From the NCBI RefSeq assembly GCF_000250635.1, contig NC_016940.1, forward strand, positions 372,001 through 436,000: a stretch of DNA of 64,000 nt, read 5' to 3'. Under the pieces are notes generated by a model that saw only the letters and a program-made list of their open reading frames with translations, did no database searches and was not told where the DNA came from. Numbering within the stretch: the first letter of the stretch is position 1; each line of letters begins with the position of its first letter. This document shows positions 27,623 to 36,431 of the stretch, piece by piece. Made by a program: the position numbers and the translations under genes. This DNA comes from Saprospira grandis str. Lewin (GTDB taxonomy: Bacteria; Bacteroidota; Bacteroidia; Chitinophagales; Saprospiraceae).

Positions 27623-28234
27623 ATGTCTAGCCAAAAACAAGCATTTTTATTTAGTTACCCAGCCCTTCATTGCCCTTCTGAAAAAGTGAGGGTTTCTGCA
27701 GAGAATATTAGCTCTTTTTTGCGCTTGCTCCAAGCCTCTAAAGCAGAAGCTTTTTGGGCGCTAGAAACTGCCGATTTTTTGCAGGATGATGTCCAAAAGG
27801 AGCTCTATGAATTGGCCCAAAAACTAATTCGTCCTCGGCAGCTGGCGCTAGAGCTGCTCGATCAGGCCTTTACTTTTCTGCGCAAAGAAATATTTGGCTG
27901 TTGGGAGCTCCCCCAAAGTCACTATTTGGCCGTTTTGCGCCCTATGCTTGCCGCTCAGTATCTTTTGACCCAAAATAGCAGTTTAGCCAGCCAGCGTTGG
28001 ACCAATTTGCTCCCTCTCTTGAGCAGGGCTTGGCAAGAAAAAACAAAGGAATTATTAGCCCATCCCGATAAAACAACCACTATTAGCGGCGACTGGCTCA
28101 ATTTCTTTGAGGACCAACAGAAGGCGCTCTACACCCTAGCCGAAAACCATCCCTCTAGCCCTAAAATAGAGCATACAGAAGAGGTAGAGGCCTTTCTGCA
28201 AAAGTTTGCCTTCTCCTCTTCTTTCAATAAGTAG
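27623..28234 (+). CDS. Hypothetical protein downstream of PBP2
   Basis: A 203-aa, mostly helical soluble protein with no signal peptide or recognisable motif. It starts 3 bp after the PBP2 stop, so it is very likely cotranscribed and translationally coupled. Conservation of this pairing would suggest a role in cell-wall elongation, but I do not recognise the family. Confidence 0.75.
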   Translation: MSSQKQAFLFSYPALHCPSEKVRVSAENISSFLRLLQASKAEAFWALETADFLQDDVQKELYELAQKLIRPRQLALELLDQAFTFLRKEIFGCWELPQSHYLAVLRPMLAAQYLLTQNSSLASQRWTNLLPLLSRAWQEKTKELLAHPDKTTTISGDWLNFFEDQQKALYTLAENHPSSPKIEHTEEVEAFLQKFAFSSSFNK

Positions 28235-28239
28235 TTTTA

Positions 28240-28766
28240 TTTTTTGGGGCCTGCCGCCTTCGGCGGCCGGGCCCTTGCAGGGCTCGCAGGTCTGCTCGGC
28301 CCTGCGGGCTCATTTCATTTCGCCCTGGGTCTGCCGCTGCGCGGCCCCCTTTCAGGCCCCTAGGCCAAGTCGCTTCGCTCCTTTGCGGCGGCTTCGCCGC
28401 CTGCTAGCTGTGGCTGCAGGTTGAAACCAGCAGCCAATTTAGGTACAGCAGAGCCCGCTCCTCAGCAACAATTGGCCTGCAGCTTAAAAGCCGCAGGACC
28501 TGAAAACCAAATATATCCTTCCCACAAACAAAGCAGGGGCTTTTAAGCCGCTGCGGCAAGAAAGACCAAGGCCCAACAAGAATGGCTGCGGCCTTTAGGC
28601 TGCAGATAGCGGCGAAGCCGCCATGGCCGAAGGCCAAACGGCCTAGCGATGGTAGGCAGTGCGGCAAAGCCGCAGACCCAGCAAAAACTTGTTTTTTGCG
28701 CAGGGCCGAGCGAACAGCGAGCTGCCGAACGTAGCGCCGACGAGCGTAGCGAGGCGGAGGCCCCAT
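28240..28766. repeat. Structured repeat pair, copy F
   Basis: A + oriented hairpin unit (28240-28430; hairpin 1 CCGCCTTCGGCGG) and an inverted unit (about 28620-28766, ending GGAGGCCCC) enclose about 200 bp that recur at 34339-34566. The whole gene-free stretch is repeat. Both ends carry the GGGGCC/GGCCCC border. Confidence 0.85.
28409..28628. repeat. 220-bp dispersed repeat, copy 1
   Basis: Roughly 85-90% identical by eye to 34339-34566. Both contain the palindromic CTGCAGGTT-AAACCAGCAG motif, a shared AATTTAGGTACAGCAGAGCC stretch and GCAGGGGCTTTTAAG. No coding capacity. Confidence 0.75.
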
Positions 28767-28818
28767 AACTTTGAAAGAAGCGAATTAGGCTATAAGAATC
28801 ACTACTTTAACTTTTGTC

Positions 28819-29166
28819 TTAATCTACATTTTCTAAAGTTGTACAATCTAATAAAAACCGATCCTCTTCTACCCACCCTTTATCCAAAACATTCATTTTC
28901 TGCCCTAAAACAATTTCAATTTCACCTAAAAAAGACTCCCTTACACTAACTAAGGTGTCATAAGTATTAAAAAATCTTTTATTTACCACCTCACCATTAC
29001 ATTTCTTTACCAGGAAAAAGCCAGATGGCGCTGTTGCATGCCCTTCATTCTCGTATACTAAAATAGTGCAGTCATCAGTTGTCTTAATGGTAGTAATAGA
29101 ATTATCAGTTAAAGGTTTACAGCTAAATAATGCTAAACTCAAAAGTACAAATATTAGATATTTCAT
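28819..29166 (-). CDS. Small lipoprotein, unknown function
   Basis: A protein of about 115 aa starting at the ATG at 29166. A signal (MKYLIFVLLSLALFSCK) with an L-F-S-C lipobox is followed by a short beta-rich domain. It has no recognised family. It is the leftmost of a run of small AT-rich genes on the - strand that look like lipoproteins or immunity-type proteins. Confidence 0.7.
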   Translation of the reverse strand: MKYLIFVLLSLALFSCKPLTDNSITTIKTTDDCTILVYENEGHATAPSGFFLVKKCNGEVVNKRFFNTYDTLVSVRESFLGEIEIVLGQKMNVLDKGWVEEDRFLLDCTTLENVD

Positions 29167-29211
29167 ATGAACACTATTTTTAGGCCGGCCTTGTTGCAAA
29201 TCACAACCCCA

Positions 29212-29346
29212 TTAATTATCAACAACTTTTAACTCAACAGCATTAAACTCATTTAAAATTTGAATACGCATCAGGACTTCTTGCTTCTGCATTTTGATGC
29301 TGAGCGAAGAGAGCCATTCAGAGAAAAAGTGCTTGAGTCGCATCAT
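29212..29346 (-). CDS. Possible small ORF (44 aa)
   Basis: A 44-codon frame (MMRLKHFFSEWLSSLSIKMQ...) that begins 20 bp after the stop of the upstream gene and ends in TAA. Its codons and charge pattern look protein-like, but there is no homology I recognise. It could be a real small protein of the same operon or chance. Confidence 0.35.
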   Translation of the reverse strand: MMRLKHFFSEWLSSLSIKMQKQEVLMRIQILNEFNAVELKVVDN

Positions 29347-29366
29347 TGCGATAACGGATCATCAAC

Positions 29367-29735
29367 TTAATCAATAGCTAACAATTCGATTTCTGCGGCA
29401 ATAACTAAGAAAAATGCGTCCTCATCTGTGGCGAGTTTAAATAATGAAGTTACGCCTTCTTCTGTCAAACTCTCCTGTATATATTGACGATTAACTTGCT
29501 CGATAAAAGAAAAGTCAACGGATTCAATAAATGGCTTAGTAGGCTCCCAAGTCCAGCAGCGACCTAGGTTAAAATAATTCACCCCCTCCAATTTAAGCTG
29601 ATATCTAGGACTATATGTCAAATCTTCTCCTAGATTTAATACCAATGTTTCATCCATAATTGAAGCAACTTCTACATCTAACCATAAATGGTTGCTTAAT
29701 TTCTCATTTATCTGTTTCAACTTATCGGCCCACAT
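29367..29735 (-). CDS. Small acidic protein, immunity-like
   Basis: A protein of about 122 aa with the start taken at ATG 29735 (MWADKL; the longer frame opens with TTG). It is acidic and cytosolic, with alternating beta and helical segments and several Trp and Tyr residues (G-R-C-W-T-W-E-P). This looks like the small immunity proteins found near polymorphic toxins, but no specific family is recognised and no toxin is seen nearby. Confidence 0.65.
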   Translation of the reverse strand: MWADKLKQINEKLSNHLWLDVEVASIMDETLVLNLGEDLTYSPRYQLKLEGVNYFNLGRCWTWEPTKPFIESVDFSFIEQVNRQYIQESLTEEGVTSLFKLATDEDAFFLVIAAEIELLAID

Positions 29736-29836
29736 TATCAACTGTATTTAATGCTATATGAGTTTAGTTTCCGTCTTCGGGGAGATTTTTGCCCCAAATC
29801 AAAGTTGTATATAGGCAGGATGAAATAGCCTTAAAG

Positions 29837-30223
29837 CTAATTATTTTCCTCCAAGATAAATACACAATAACGGCCATCCTGATTCACGGCTAAAGTAAAA
29901 ATTTTTCCTTCTTGATAAAAATTAAGTACGCTTTCAACATTTTTTTCATCAAAGTCGAATAGGCTGTCTTCACAAGATAATTTAAACTTTCCTGATGCTA
30001 AGCTTTCTCCATAATACCCCGAATAAACCTGAGCATAGAGGTACATATTGTTATTCTTCTGAACTATTGAGTCTATATTCAGCCAATTTCCACCATCATA
30101 TCCCCCAAGCCAGCAGGCAGTTTGTGGAACAGCTTCTGGTTTTGGGAATGGAATATAATCTTCTGGAAAAGCAGCATTGTAGTGTAGGTTGAAAATAAAA
30201 AATATTATTTTAAGTATATCCAT
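29837..30223 (-). CDS. Small secreted protein, unknown function
   Basis: A 128-aa protein starting at ATG 30223 (MDILKIIFFIFNLHYNAAF, a probable signal peptide). The mature part has many aromatic residues (W-L-G-G-Y-D-G-G-N-W-L) and two cysteines. Its function is unknown. It belongs to the same leftward run of small genes. Confidence 0.65.
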   Translation of the reverse strand: MDILKIIFFIFNLHYNAAFPEDYIPFPKPEAVPQTACWLGGYDGGNWLNIDSIVQKNNNMYLYAQVYSGYYGESLASGKFKLSCEDSLFDFDEKNVESVLNFYQEGKIFTLAVNQDGRYCVFILEENN

Positions 30224-30308
30224 AATGAACGGTTTTTTTAAGATGCTTGTGCAGAAAGACAAAACAACTGTATACTGGCTTACCCCCTTGAGCATTTATT
30301 CATTGCCG

Positions 30309-30932
30309 TTATTTTATAGTTGCTGGAGCAAAGGGAGAATAATCAAATTCTGAAGAATGCTCAAAAACCGCCTTCCATCCGCTACTATCCTCTAATACTT
30401 GATATTGAAAATCAGGTATTTTCTCACAGACTATTGAAAGATAGTCTGGCTTTCTTCGCTGCCCTCTATCTAAGACAACCTCAAATCCATCATCAAAAAC
30501 AGTTTTATAGTAATTAGAGAAAACCTCTAATGAATGTGGAGGAGACATAAGACTATCAGTAAACATAACCGAAAATACATTCTCCGCTTTTGTTAGCAGT
30601 TCGGCGGCCTCTCCCCCCTTTAATGAGCTGAGGGGATATAATTTATCTTTAACCTTAATACGTAAATTTTCTGCTAGAAGAACGCTATCCCTACAGTTGG
30701 CTTGTCCAAAAGGATAGGACAATATAATTTCCTCCTCAGGAAAATCTACAGCCTCAATATCTATTAAAATAAATACTAGGTTGCAATCACTGTTATGTAA
30801 ATTTCTAAAATCGTGGCAGATGGTCATCCTTTTCACTACTCCTTTGATTGAAGGAGAACTACTGCAACCAAAGAAAAGGAAAAAAGGTATACTAAGAGCG
30901 ACAACACTAGCTACTCTCTTTAAATTTAGCAT
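30309..30932 (-). CDS. Lipoprotein, unknown function
   Basis: A 207-aa lipoprotein. The signal peptide ends in L-F-F-G-C-S-S-S, so the mature N-terminal Cys is lipidated and the following Ser run may act as a linker. The remainder is a mixed alpha/beta domain with no motif I can name. It is AT-rich with few GGCC words, unlike core genes. Confidence 0.7.
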   Translation of the reverse strand: MLNLKRVASVVALSIPFFLFFGCSSSPSIKGVVKRMTICHDFRNLHNSDCNLVFILIDIEAVDFPEEEIILSYPFGQANCRDSVLLAENLRIKVKDKLYPLSSLKGGEAAELLTKAENVFSVMFTDSLMSPPHSLEVFSNYYKTVFDDGFEVVLDRGQRRKPDYLSIVCEKIPDFQYQVLEDSSGWKAVFEHSSEFDYSPFAPATIK

Positions 30933-30959
30933 TTTTATAAATTATGTGCTTGTCCTAAA

Positions 30960-31487
30960 ATAGCAATGAAGGGCTTTAGCCCATGGGCCAAAGCCGCCCA
31001 GCCGTTAAAAGACACTTTACTTTCTTCGCGCTTCTATCCACAGAAAAAGTTGAGGGACTACTGAAGCTATCTGCCTGCTCTGCTGCCTAGGGACAAGCCC
31101 CTAGGCTAGCTTTTCAGACAGCCCTCTGCGAGGGCCTTTGGATATAGCACTTCTTTGCAAAAGCAGATGAACAAGGCCAGCTATATAAGCAGTTGAGGCC
31201 CTTTAGGGCTGACTCCATTAGGTTAGCCTAGGGGCTTGTCCCTAGGCGATGAATAGCAGGCGGCTTTGCCGCCATGGCCGAAGGCCAAACGGCCACAACA
31301 AGCCCTTTAGGGCGCAGTTCGACGACCAACGGGAGTAACCGATGGTAGGCAGTGCGGCAAAGCCGCAGACCCAGCAAAAACTTGTTTTTTGCGCAGGGCC
31401 GAGCGACCCGACCAACGGGAGCCGACGCAGCGAAGCAAGTAACAGCGAGCTGCCGAACGTAGCGCCCGCCGAAGGCGGGAGGCCCCT
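30960..31487. repeat. Intergenic repeat region, copy G
   Basis: The gene-free stretch holds three repeat types. One is the AGAAAAAG-type 19-mer at 31042-31060. Another is a 163-bp element bounded by perfect 23-bp inverted repeats (31085-31107 and 31225-31247, core CCTAGGGACAAGCCCCTAGG). The third is an inverted hairpin unit (about 31337-31487) with hairpins TGCGGC-AAA-GCCGCA and CCCGCC-TTC-GGCGGG. Confidence 0.8.
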
Positions 31488-31522
31488 AACTGCAAGGGCA
31501 ATTAGTATCGATGAACGCCTAT

Positions 31523-31780
31523 CTACCAATCGAAAATTAAATTTTCAGGAATAGGTTGTCTCTGATTTAGATAAGTAATTGGTACTTTAATTCGTGAAAT
31601 ATTTACAGCTTGTAATGTATCTTCTTTCCATATAACTAAATACCCCATTCGACTGTCTTTTTGAACGACAACAAATCTATAACCATAGGTTTCTCCTCTG
31701 TGATTTAAGACTTGCGATAACGCATTTATCTTTTCATCCACAATGAGCTCTAATACTTTCATCCATTCTTCATCCATCAT
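31523..31780 (-). CDS. Small protein, unknown function
   Basis: An 85-aa soluble protein (helix followed by beta strands: Y-G-Y-R-F-V-V-V-Q-K). Either of two early ATGs (31780, 31777) could start it. No family recognised. Its size and setting resemble immunity proteins. Confidence 0.55.
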   Translation of the reverse strand: MMDEEWMKVLELIVDEKINALSQVLNHRGETYGYRFVVVQKDSRMGYLVIWKEDTLQAVNISRIKVPITYLNQRQPIPENLIFDW

Positions 31781-31820
31781 ACCTGTTTAATTGTGGCTTA
31801 CCAAATAATATTATTTTGTT

Positions 31821-32084
31821 CTATCTCCATTGAATTTCCCATCTAGACTCTTCAACATATTCGAGGATATCATCTTTATTCGGAAGCCAGTCATCAAAAA
31901 CATTTTTAGTAAAAAACTCGTCCTCTGAAATTAAGATGTAAATTCCTCCAGTACTACCACTAGTATCATCCTCTATTTTAACATATTTAGCTTGATCATC
32001 ACCTTTTAATATAAGGCCAACTACGCCGTATTTTATTTCCATGTTTATAGGCTTTGCTGCATAAATCTCAAACAAATAGCTCAA
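31821..32084 (-). CDS. Small immunity-like protein
   Basis: An 87-aa protein containing Y-V-K-I-E-D-D-T-S-G-S-T-G-G-I-Y-I-L-I and ending in W-E-I-Q-W. This pattern recurs in a small, widespread family of bacterial immunity-type or unknown-function proteins. That is recollection rather than a search result. No cognate toxin is seen in the window. Confidence 0.6.
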   Translation of the reverse strand: MSYLFEIYAAKPINMEIKYGVVGLILKGDDQAKYVKIEDDTSGSTGGIYILISEDEFFTKNVFDDWLPNKDDILEYVEESRWEIQWR

Positions 32085-32135
32085 AATATACTAAAAGTAA
32101 GTTTCGGTCAGACTTTAGAGGACTAAAGTTCGAGT

Positions 32136-32480
32136 TTAACTAGCGTCCTTCTCTTTTATAAAAAACTGAAATCCCTCTAAATTAAATTCTTCAAACAATT
32201 CAAGGTATTTCACTAACTCTTTTGTTGGCATTGCATCAAGAAGCTTTCTGCCCTTATCGGTCATTTCATACTCCCCTAATTCTAATTTTGAAGTCTTCTC
32301 ATAAAGCTGAACATAGGCCTCACTTTCTAGCTTTTGAAAGAAAAAAGGTAGATCTACAAATATCCCTATCTTAGTGAAAGCCTTAAATATTAGATAAAAA
32401 CGCTTTATCTTAAAATTGCTATTAACCAAATGTAGCATCAGAACAAGAATAACCTTATCTCCTGCAATCAACTTTTCCAT
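32136..32480 (-). CDS. Hypothetical protein
   Basis: A 114-aa protein with a hydrophobic and basic N-terminal half and a helical, acidic C-terminal half (Y-E-M-T-D-K-G-R-K-L-L-D-A-M resembles a winged-helix recognition segment). No family assignment. It is part of the same small-gene cluster. Confidence 0.55.
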   Translation of the reverse strand: MEKLIAGDKVILVLMLHLVNSNFKIKRFYLIFKAFTKIGIFVDLPFFFQKLESEAYVQLYEKTSKLELGEYEMTDKGRKLLDAMPTKELVKYLELFEEFNLEGFQFFIKEKDAS

Positions 32481-32531
32481 AAACTGCTATTTTAGGCCTA
32501 AATCCAGAAAAAGCTGAAGGACTAACACAAC

Positions 32532-33125
32532 TTAGTCCCTCTCCCAAGACTCATTTCGCAAAAACTGATTTAATTCATCATAAAGCATCAAAAAGCGAGT
32601 TGGAATATGCTCTAGATTAACCTTTTCTTCCAAAAAGTAATTTTCTACAAAAATGTGCTGCTTATCCACTACTTCAATCAGGGCGTAACGAGCCAAATAA
32701 TTTGAGGGGGCTGCTGCTTTTTCTTGTGGCTTCAAAGATAGACTTTTTTCTAATTTTAGCTTTTCCCAAAAGCCTCGATAGCTAAATTTATCCAACTTAA
32801 AACAAGCTTTCCGCAGCAAATAAAGCTGACGCAAACGATAAGTTTGCTCATCTGCATAACTAGCTACTAAACGGCCTTTCTCGCTTTTTTCTTTTTCTTT
32901 CAAATAATAACAACAGCAGCTGCTGTCCGCCTTTTGTAGGTAGCAAACTCGCCGACTAGACAAATGAGTCTCATAAAAAATTAAGGCAGCTTCTGTCCCT
33001 ATTGGCGCCGGAATTACTGCATCAATGATTCTTTGGTCTATTTCTTTTAGTTCCGATAATTGATTAACCTCTGACCGACAAGCAAGGAGCAACAGCCAAG
33101 CACAAGCACAAAGCAAAAAACGCAT
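32532..33125 (-). CDS. Lipoprotein, unknown function
   Basis: A 197-aa lipoprotein (MRFLLCACAWLLLLACRS; lipobox L-L-A-C). The mature part is Lys/Glu-rich and contains four closely spaced cysteines near residues 68-71 (S-C-C-C-Y). It begins 11 bp after the stop of the next lipoprotein gene, so the two form an operon and may act together. Confidence 0.7.
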   Translation of the reverse strand: MRFLLCACAWLLLLACRSEVNQLSELKEIDQRIIDAVIPAPIGTEAALIFYETHLSSRRVCYLQKADSSCCCYYLKEKEKSEKGRLVASYADEQTYRLRQLYLLRKACFKLDKFSYRGFWEKLKLEKSLSLKPQEKAAAPSNYLARYALIEVVDKQHIFVENYFLEEKVNLEHIPTRFLMLYDELNQFLRNESWERD

Positions 33126-33136
33126 AACTTATTTTT

Positions 33137-33943
33137 TTAATGAATAAATAGCTTGTAATCATTCAAAAAATGCTTTTTAAGCAGTAGCTGTCCCTCCTTC
33201 TCTTCCAGCTCATAGCGATAAAATATATCTCCATAATCATGCAACTGCTGATCCTTTCGATTCTTCGGATGAACAGTCTGATAACAAAGCAAATAGCTAT
33301 GCTTGCTCGCCCTGCTCATCTCCTCCTCCAAAAGCAGCTTATCCAATAAAAATAGAGCAAAAACAGCTTGTTTATTAGCTCCACCAGCCAAGACAACAGC
33401 TTCTGCCTCATAGGGATCTATATAATAAGTCGAAAGCCTTGGATCTGCTTTATTATCTACAAAAAACGCTTGTTTGCTTTTTCCCCAATCTAGCTGTAAA
33501 ATTAGTCGCTTAAAGGCCGCTACATCCTCTTTACCCCAATCTTTTAAACGTTTTTTTGAGCCTGCCAAAACCTTATTTAAAAACACTGTTTGCTCAAAAA
33601 CGGCATAATCCTCCGCAATAAGTTGCCTCAAATCAGCATTATTTTGCAAGAATAGCAACTGCTCAAAATCGCTAAGTGCATCCCAGTCTTCAGGGTAATC
33701 CAAGACCTTCAAGAAGCTTTTGGCTCGCAGCTCTTTCCTTTTCGCCCTATAGATAGCCGCTGCAATTGCCGCAAACTGCTTCTGATGCAAATAATGACTA
33801 ATGGGCTTGATTTCATGATAATGCTGCTGCATCAACTCATTGGCAGCCTGCTCAAAATCGAGCTCTGCGGGCACTCTTTGACAAGATAATAGGCCCAAAA
33901 ACAATAGCCATAAGAATAAGTTGAGGAATCTTTTTATCCGCAT
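33137..33943 (-). CDS. Lipoprotein, unknown function
   Basis: A protein of about 268 aa with signal peptide R-F-L-N-L-F-L-W-L-L-F-L-G-L-L-S-C and a lipidated Cys. The mature part is helical and rich in Lys, Leu and Tyr. It is the first gene of a two-gene unit with the lipoprotein downstream. The start could be either of two ATGs six bases apart (33949 or 33943). Function unknown. Confidence 0.7.
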   Translation of the reverse strand: MRIKRFLNLFLWLLFLGLLSCQRVPAELDFEQAANELMQQHYHEIKPISHYLHQKQFAAIAAAIYRAKRKELRAKSFLKVLDYPEDWDALSDFEQLLFLQNNADLRQLIAEDYAVFEQTVFLNKVLAGSKKRLKDWGKEDVAAFKRLILQLDWGKSKQAFFVDNKADPRLSTYYIDPYEAEAVVLAGGANKQAVFALFLLDKLLLEEEMSRASKHSYLLCYQTVHPKNRKDQQLHDYGDIFYRYELEEKEGQLLLKKHFLNDYKLFIH

Positions 33944-33954
33944 ATCCATATTTA

Positions 33955-35270
33955 TTTTTTGGGGCCTGCCGCCTGCGGCGGCCGGGCCCTTTCAGGGCTC
34001 GCAGGTCTGCTCGGCCCTGCGGGCTTCGCCCTGGGTCTGCCGCTGCGCGGCCCCCTTTCAGGCCCCTAGGCCAAGTCGCTTCGCTCCTTTGCGGCGGCTT
34101 CGCCGCCTGCTAGCCGTGGCTGCAGGTTGAAACCAGCAGCCATACAACAGCGGTATTGCTTCGCAATAATCTATAAATGAGGGTTGAAACCCTCATAAAA
34201 TTAACTTATCGGCCATCCTTTGATAAAAATTTCAGGCTAGTCAAGGCATAGCCCTAGCTATGAGAGAGAAAATAAGGCAAAATAACAAGAAATTAAAGCA
34301 AAGGATAGAAGTGGCAGGGCTTTCATTTGGCCTTCGCCGCCTGCTTGCTGTGGCTGCAGGTTAAAACCAGCAGCCAATTTAGGTACAGCAGAGCCAGATC
34401 CTGACCAACAGTTGGCCTGCAGCTTAAAAGCCGCAGGACCTGAAAACCAAATATTCCCTTTCCATAAACAAAGCAGGGGCTTTTAAGCTCCTGCGGCGAG
34501 CAAAATGATGGCCCAACAAAAATGGCTGCGGCCTTTAGGCTGCAGGTAGCGGCAGAGCCGCCATAACCGAAGGTTAAAACCATCGGCCCATATCATTTAC
34601 AGCAAACAAAGGCTTTAGCCCGCCAGTTTGCATAGCCCCACAAGCATGGGCTTTAGCCCATGGACCCAAAACCAACTAGTTCCTAAAAGGCTTCTTCTCT
34701 CTTCCCTCCCTCTCTTCCAAACTAACGAGAAAAAGCTGAGGGACTAATAAGCGGCTATGCTTACCAGGGGCTGTTGAAGAAGTCAAATTCACTTCTTCGA
34801 CTCAAAATATTGTTCTACAAATAAAAAATGGTAGGCGGATAAAGGCATTTTTAGCCCTAAAAAGAGTCTATTCAAGGTCGTTTTTGGAGAAAATCTATAC
34901 TGCTCAAAATTTTATTTTGGCATTTTTAGGGCAACTGTCCTTTTTCAACAGCCCCTTGCTGACTTGAGCGAACTGACGGAGAAAGTCCTTGTTCGCTTTT
35001 CCTACTTGTAGCTTTCCATTAAGCTTCAGCCCATCGGCGCAAAACTGCCCAGCCACTAAAAGACTCTTTCTCCCCCTTTTTCAAAAGGACCAAGAAAAAG
35101 TTGAGGGACTAATAAACCCTAAAAAAACAAAACCAGCCAGGACTGTCCCTAGGCGATCAATGGCAGGCAGCTTCGTCGCCATGACCGAAGGCCAAACGGC
35201 CACAACAAGCCCTTTAGGGCGTCTTCGACGACCAACGGGAGTAACCGTCCGCCCAAAGCGGGAGGCCAAA
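33955..35270. repeat. Intergenic repeat region, copy H
   Basis: About 1.3 kb without a credible gene. It contains a + oriented hairpin unit (33955-34125, hairpins CCGCCTGCGGCGG and GGGCTTCGCCC), the palindrome GAGGGTTGAAACCCTC near 34173, the 220-bp dispersed repeat (34339-34566), and two copies of the 19-mer (34728-34746, 35093-35111). A 189-bp element with terminal inverted repeats lies at 34767-34955. A short fragment of a further hairpin unit near 35150-35265 ends the region. Confidence 0.8.
34767..34955. mobile_element. MITE-like element
   Basis: A 189-bp AT-rich segment bounded by inverted repeats GGGGCTGTTGAA (34767-34778) and its complement (34944-34955). The match extends to about 16 bp with one mismatch. 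It has no coding capacity. The termini resemble those of common transposase-mobilised elements, but no clear target duplication was found. Confidence 0.6.
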
Positions 35271-35314
35271 AAAAAAAGGAGAAAAAGCCAAGCTTCTTCT
35301 CCTCTTCCGCCCGC

Positions 35315-35380
35315 TTATTGCGCAGGGGGATTGGGTGGGGTGTCCTGATCTGGATCAGGATCTTCAGTGTAATTTTTCAT
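35315..35380 (-). CDS. Possible 21-aa peptide ORF
   Basis: A short frame after the TPR gene with the sequence start MKNYTEDPDPDQDTPPNPPAQ minus its last residue pair; the composition is Asp/Pro-rich. It reads in the same direction as the TPR gene, 67 bp downstream. It could be a small acidic peptide or chance. Confidence 0.25.
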   Translation of the reverse strand: MKNYTEDPDPDQDTPPNPPAQ

Positions 35381-35447
35381 AGAAATTGTGTTTTTGTTAA
35401 AAAATTAGGTTGTTTAGTTTGGTTAGCTTTATGTCTAGTTATTTAGG

Positions 35448-36431
35448 CTACTCATCCTCTGGATTATTTTTTTCCATACTGCTGCTAAAAGCCGCGATAT
35501 CCATTCCCGGATAAAATTGCGCCATCTCCTGCAGACAATCTTCTACTTTGTCCAGAGCGCCAGTCACTTTATACAATTTTGTCTGCATCCGCAGGCCTTC
35601 CACACTCAACTGATGGCGATTGGCCTGCTCGCAAAAAAAGAGTGCCCCCTCATGCAAACCCAAAGCATAAAAATCTTGGGCCTTTTCCAGAAAAATGCGG
35701 TCCTGACTCATCTGAGGCAACTGCAAGCTATTGTGGTAGCTGCACCAAGCCTGGGCCGCCGCCAAATCTTGTTTTAAGTCCTGCAAAAGCTGCGCATATT
35801 CCGACATATAGCCGATCGGATCTGCCGCCTTTTCGGTCAAGGTTTTTAAATAGGGAAGCGCTTTTTCGCCCTCTCCAAAAGCAATATACAAGCGGCAAAG
35901 CAGCTCAAAACAGTCCTCCTCAAATTCGGTGTTACAAATTGGCGATAAGAGGGAAATTCCCTGCAGATATTCGCCTTCTTCCAAGGCAATGGCCGCCAAA
36001 AAATAGCAGCTTTCTGCGGTGGGGATCGCCAAATTCTCGAGTAAAATTTTGGCCTTGGGCAGATCTTCTTCCAACAAAAAAAGTAACTTGGCTTGGGCCA
36101 AATCGGCCTGTTCATCGCCCTGCCCCTGCTCATAATAATGAAGCGCCAAATCATAGCGCCCCTCTTCTTCCATCAATTGGCCAAATAAAAAATACAGCGG
36201 CCCTTTTTCGGCAGAACGCTTTTGGCCCAGCTGCAAACAACGCTTGGAATTCAAATAGTTAGGTGATTCTTTTTCTAATTCCACCTTTACCCAATAATAA
36301 TATGGCGCCGAGCTTTTTGCTCCTGCAGCCATTAATTTTTCGGCTAATTCCTGACAAGCCGTCAGCTCATCTAGCTCAAATAGTTCGGTTAATAAGGTCT
36401 CATTTTTTTTCATGCTGTCTTTTTGCCCCAT
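35448..36431 (-). CDS. TPR-like helical repeat protein
   Basis: A 327-aa soluble protein built of helix pairs with TPR-like spacing (Y-Y-Y-W-V-K-V-E-L; G-R-Y-D-L-A-L-H-Y-Y-E-Q-G; G-E-K-A-L-P-Y-L-K-T-L; H-E-G-A-L-F-F-C-E-Q-A). There is no signal peptide. A scaffold role is expected; partners are not suggested by the neighbours. A possible alternative start is the second Met (MKKNETLL). Confidence 0.8.
   Translation of the reverse strand: MGQKDSMKKNETLLTELFELDELTACQELAEKLMAAGAKSSAPYYYWVKVELEKESPNYLNSKRCLQLGQKRSAEKGPLYFLFGQLMEEEGRYDLALHYYEQGQGDEQADLAQAKLLFLLEEDLPKAKILLENLAIPTAESCYFLAAIALEEGEYLQGISLLSPICNTEFEEDCFELLCRLYIAFGEGEKALPYLKTLTEKAADPIGYMSEYAQLLQDLKQDLAAAQAWCSYHNSLQLPQMSQDRIFLEKAQDFYALGLHEGALFFCEQANRHQLSVEGLRMQTKLYKVTGALDKVEDCLQEMAQFYPGMDIAAFSSSMEKNNPEDE

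Noticed and set aside
34989-35348. 119-aa frame on the + strand
   Set aside because: Basic, low-complexity translation of repeat fragments, overlapping a likely - strand peptide. No gene-like features.
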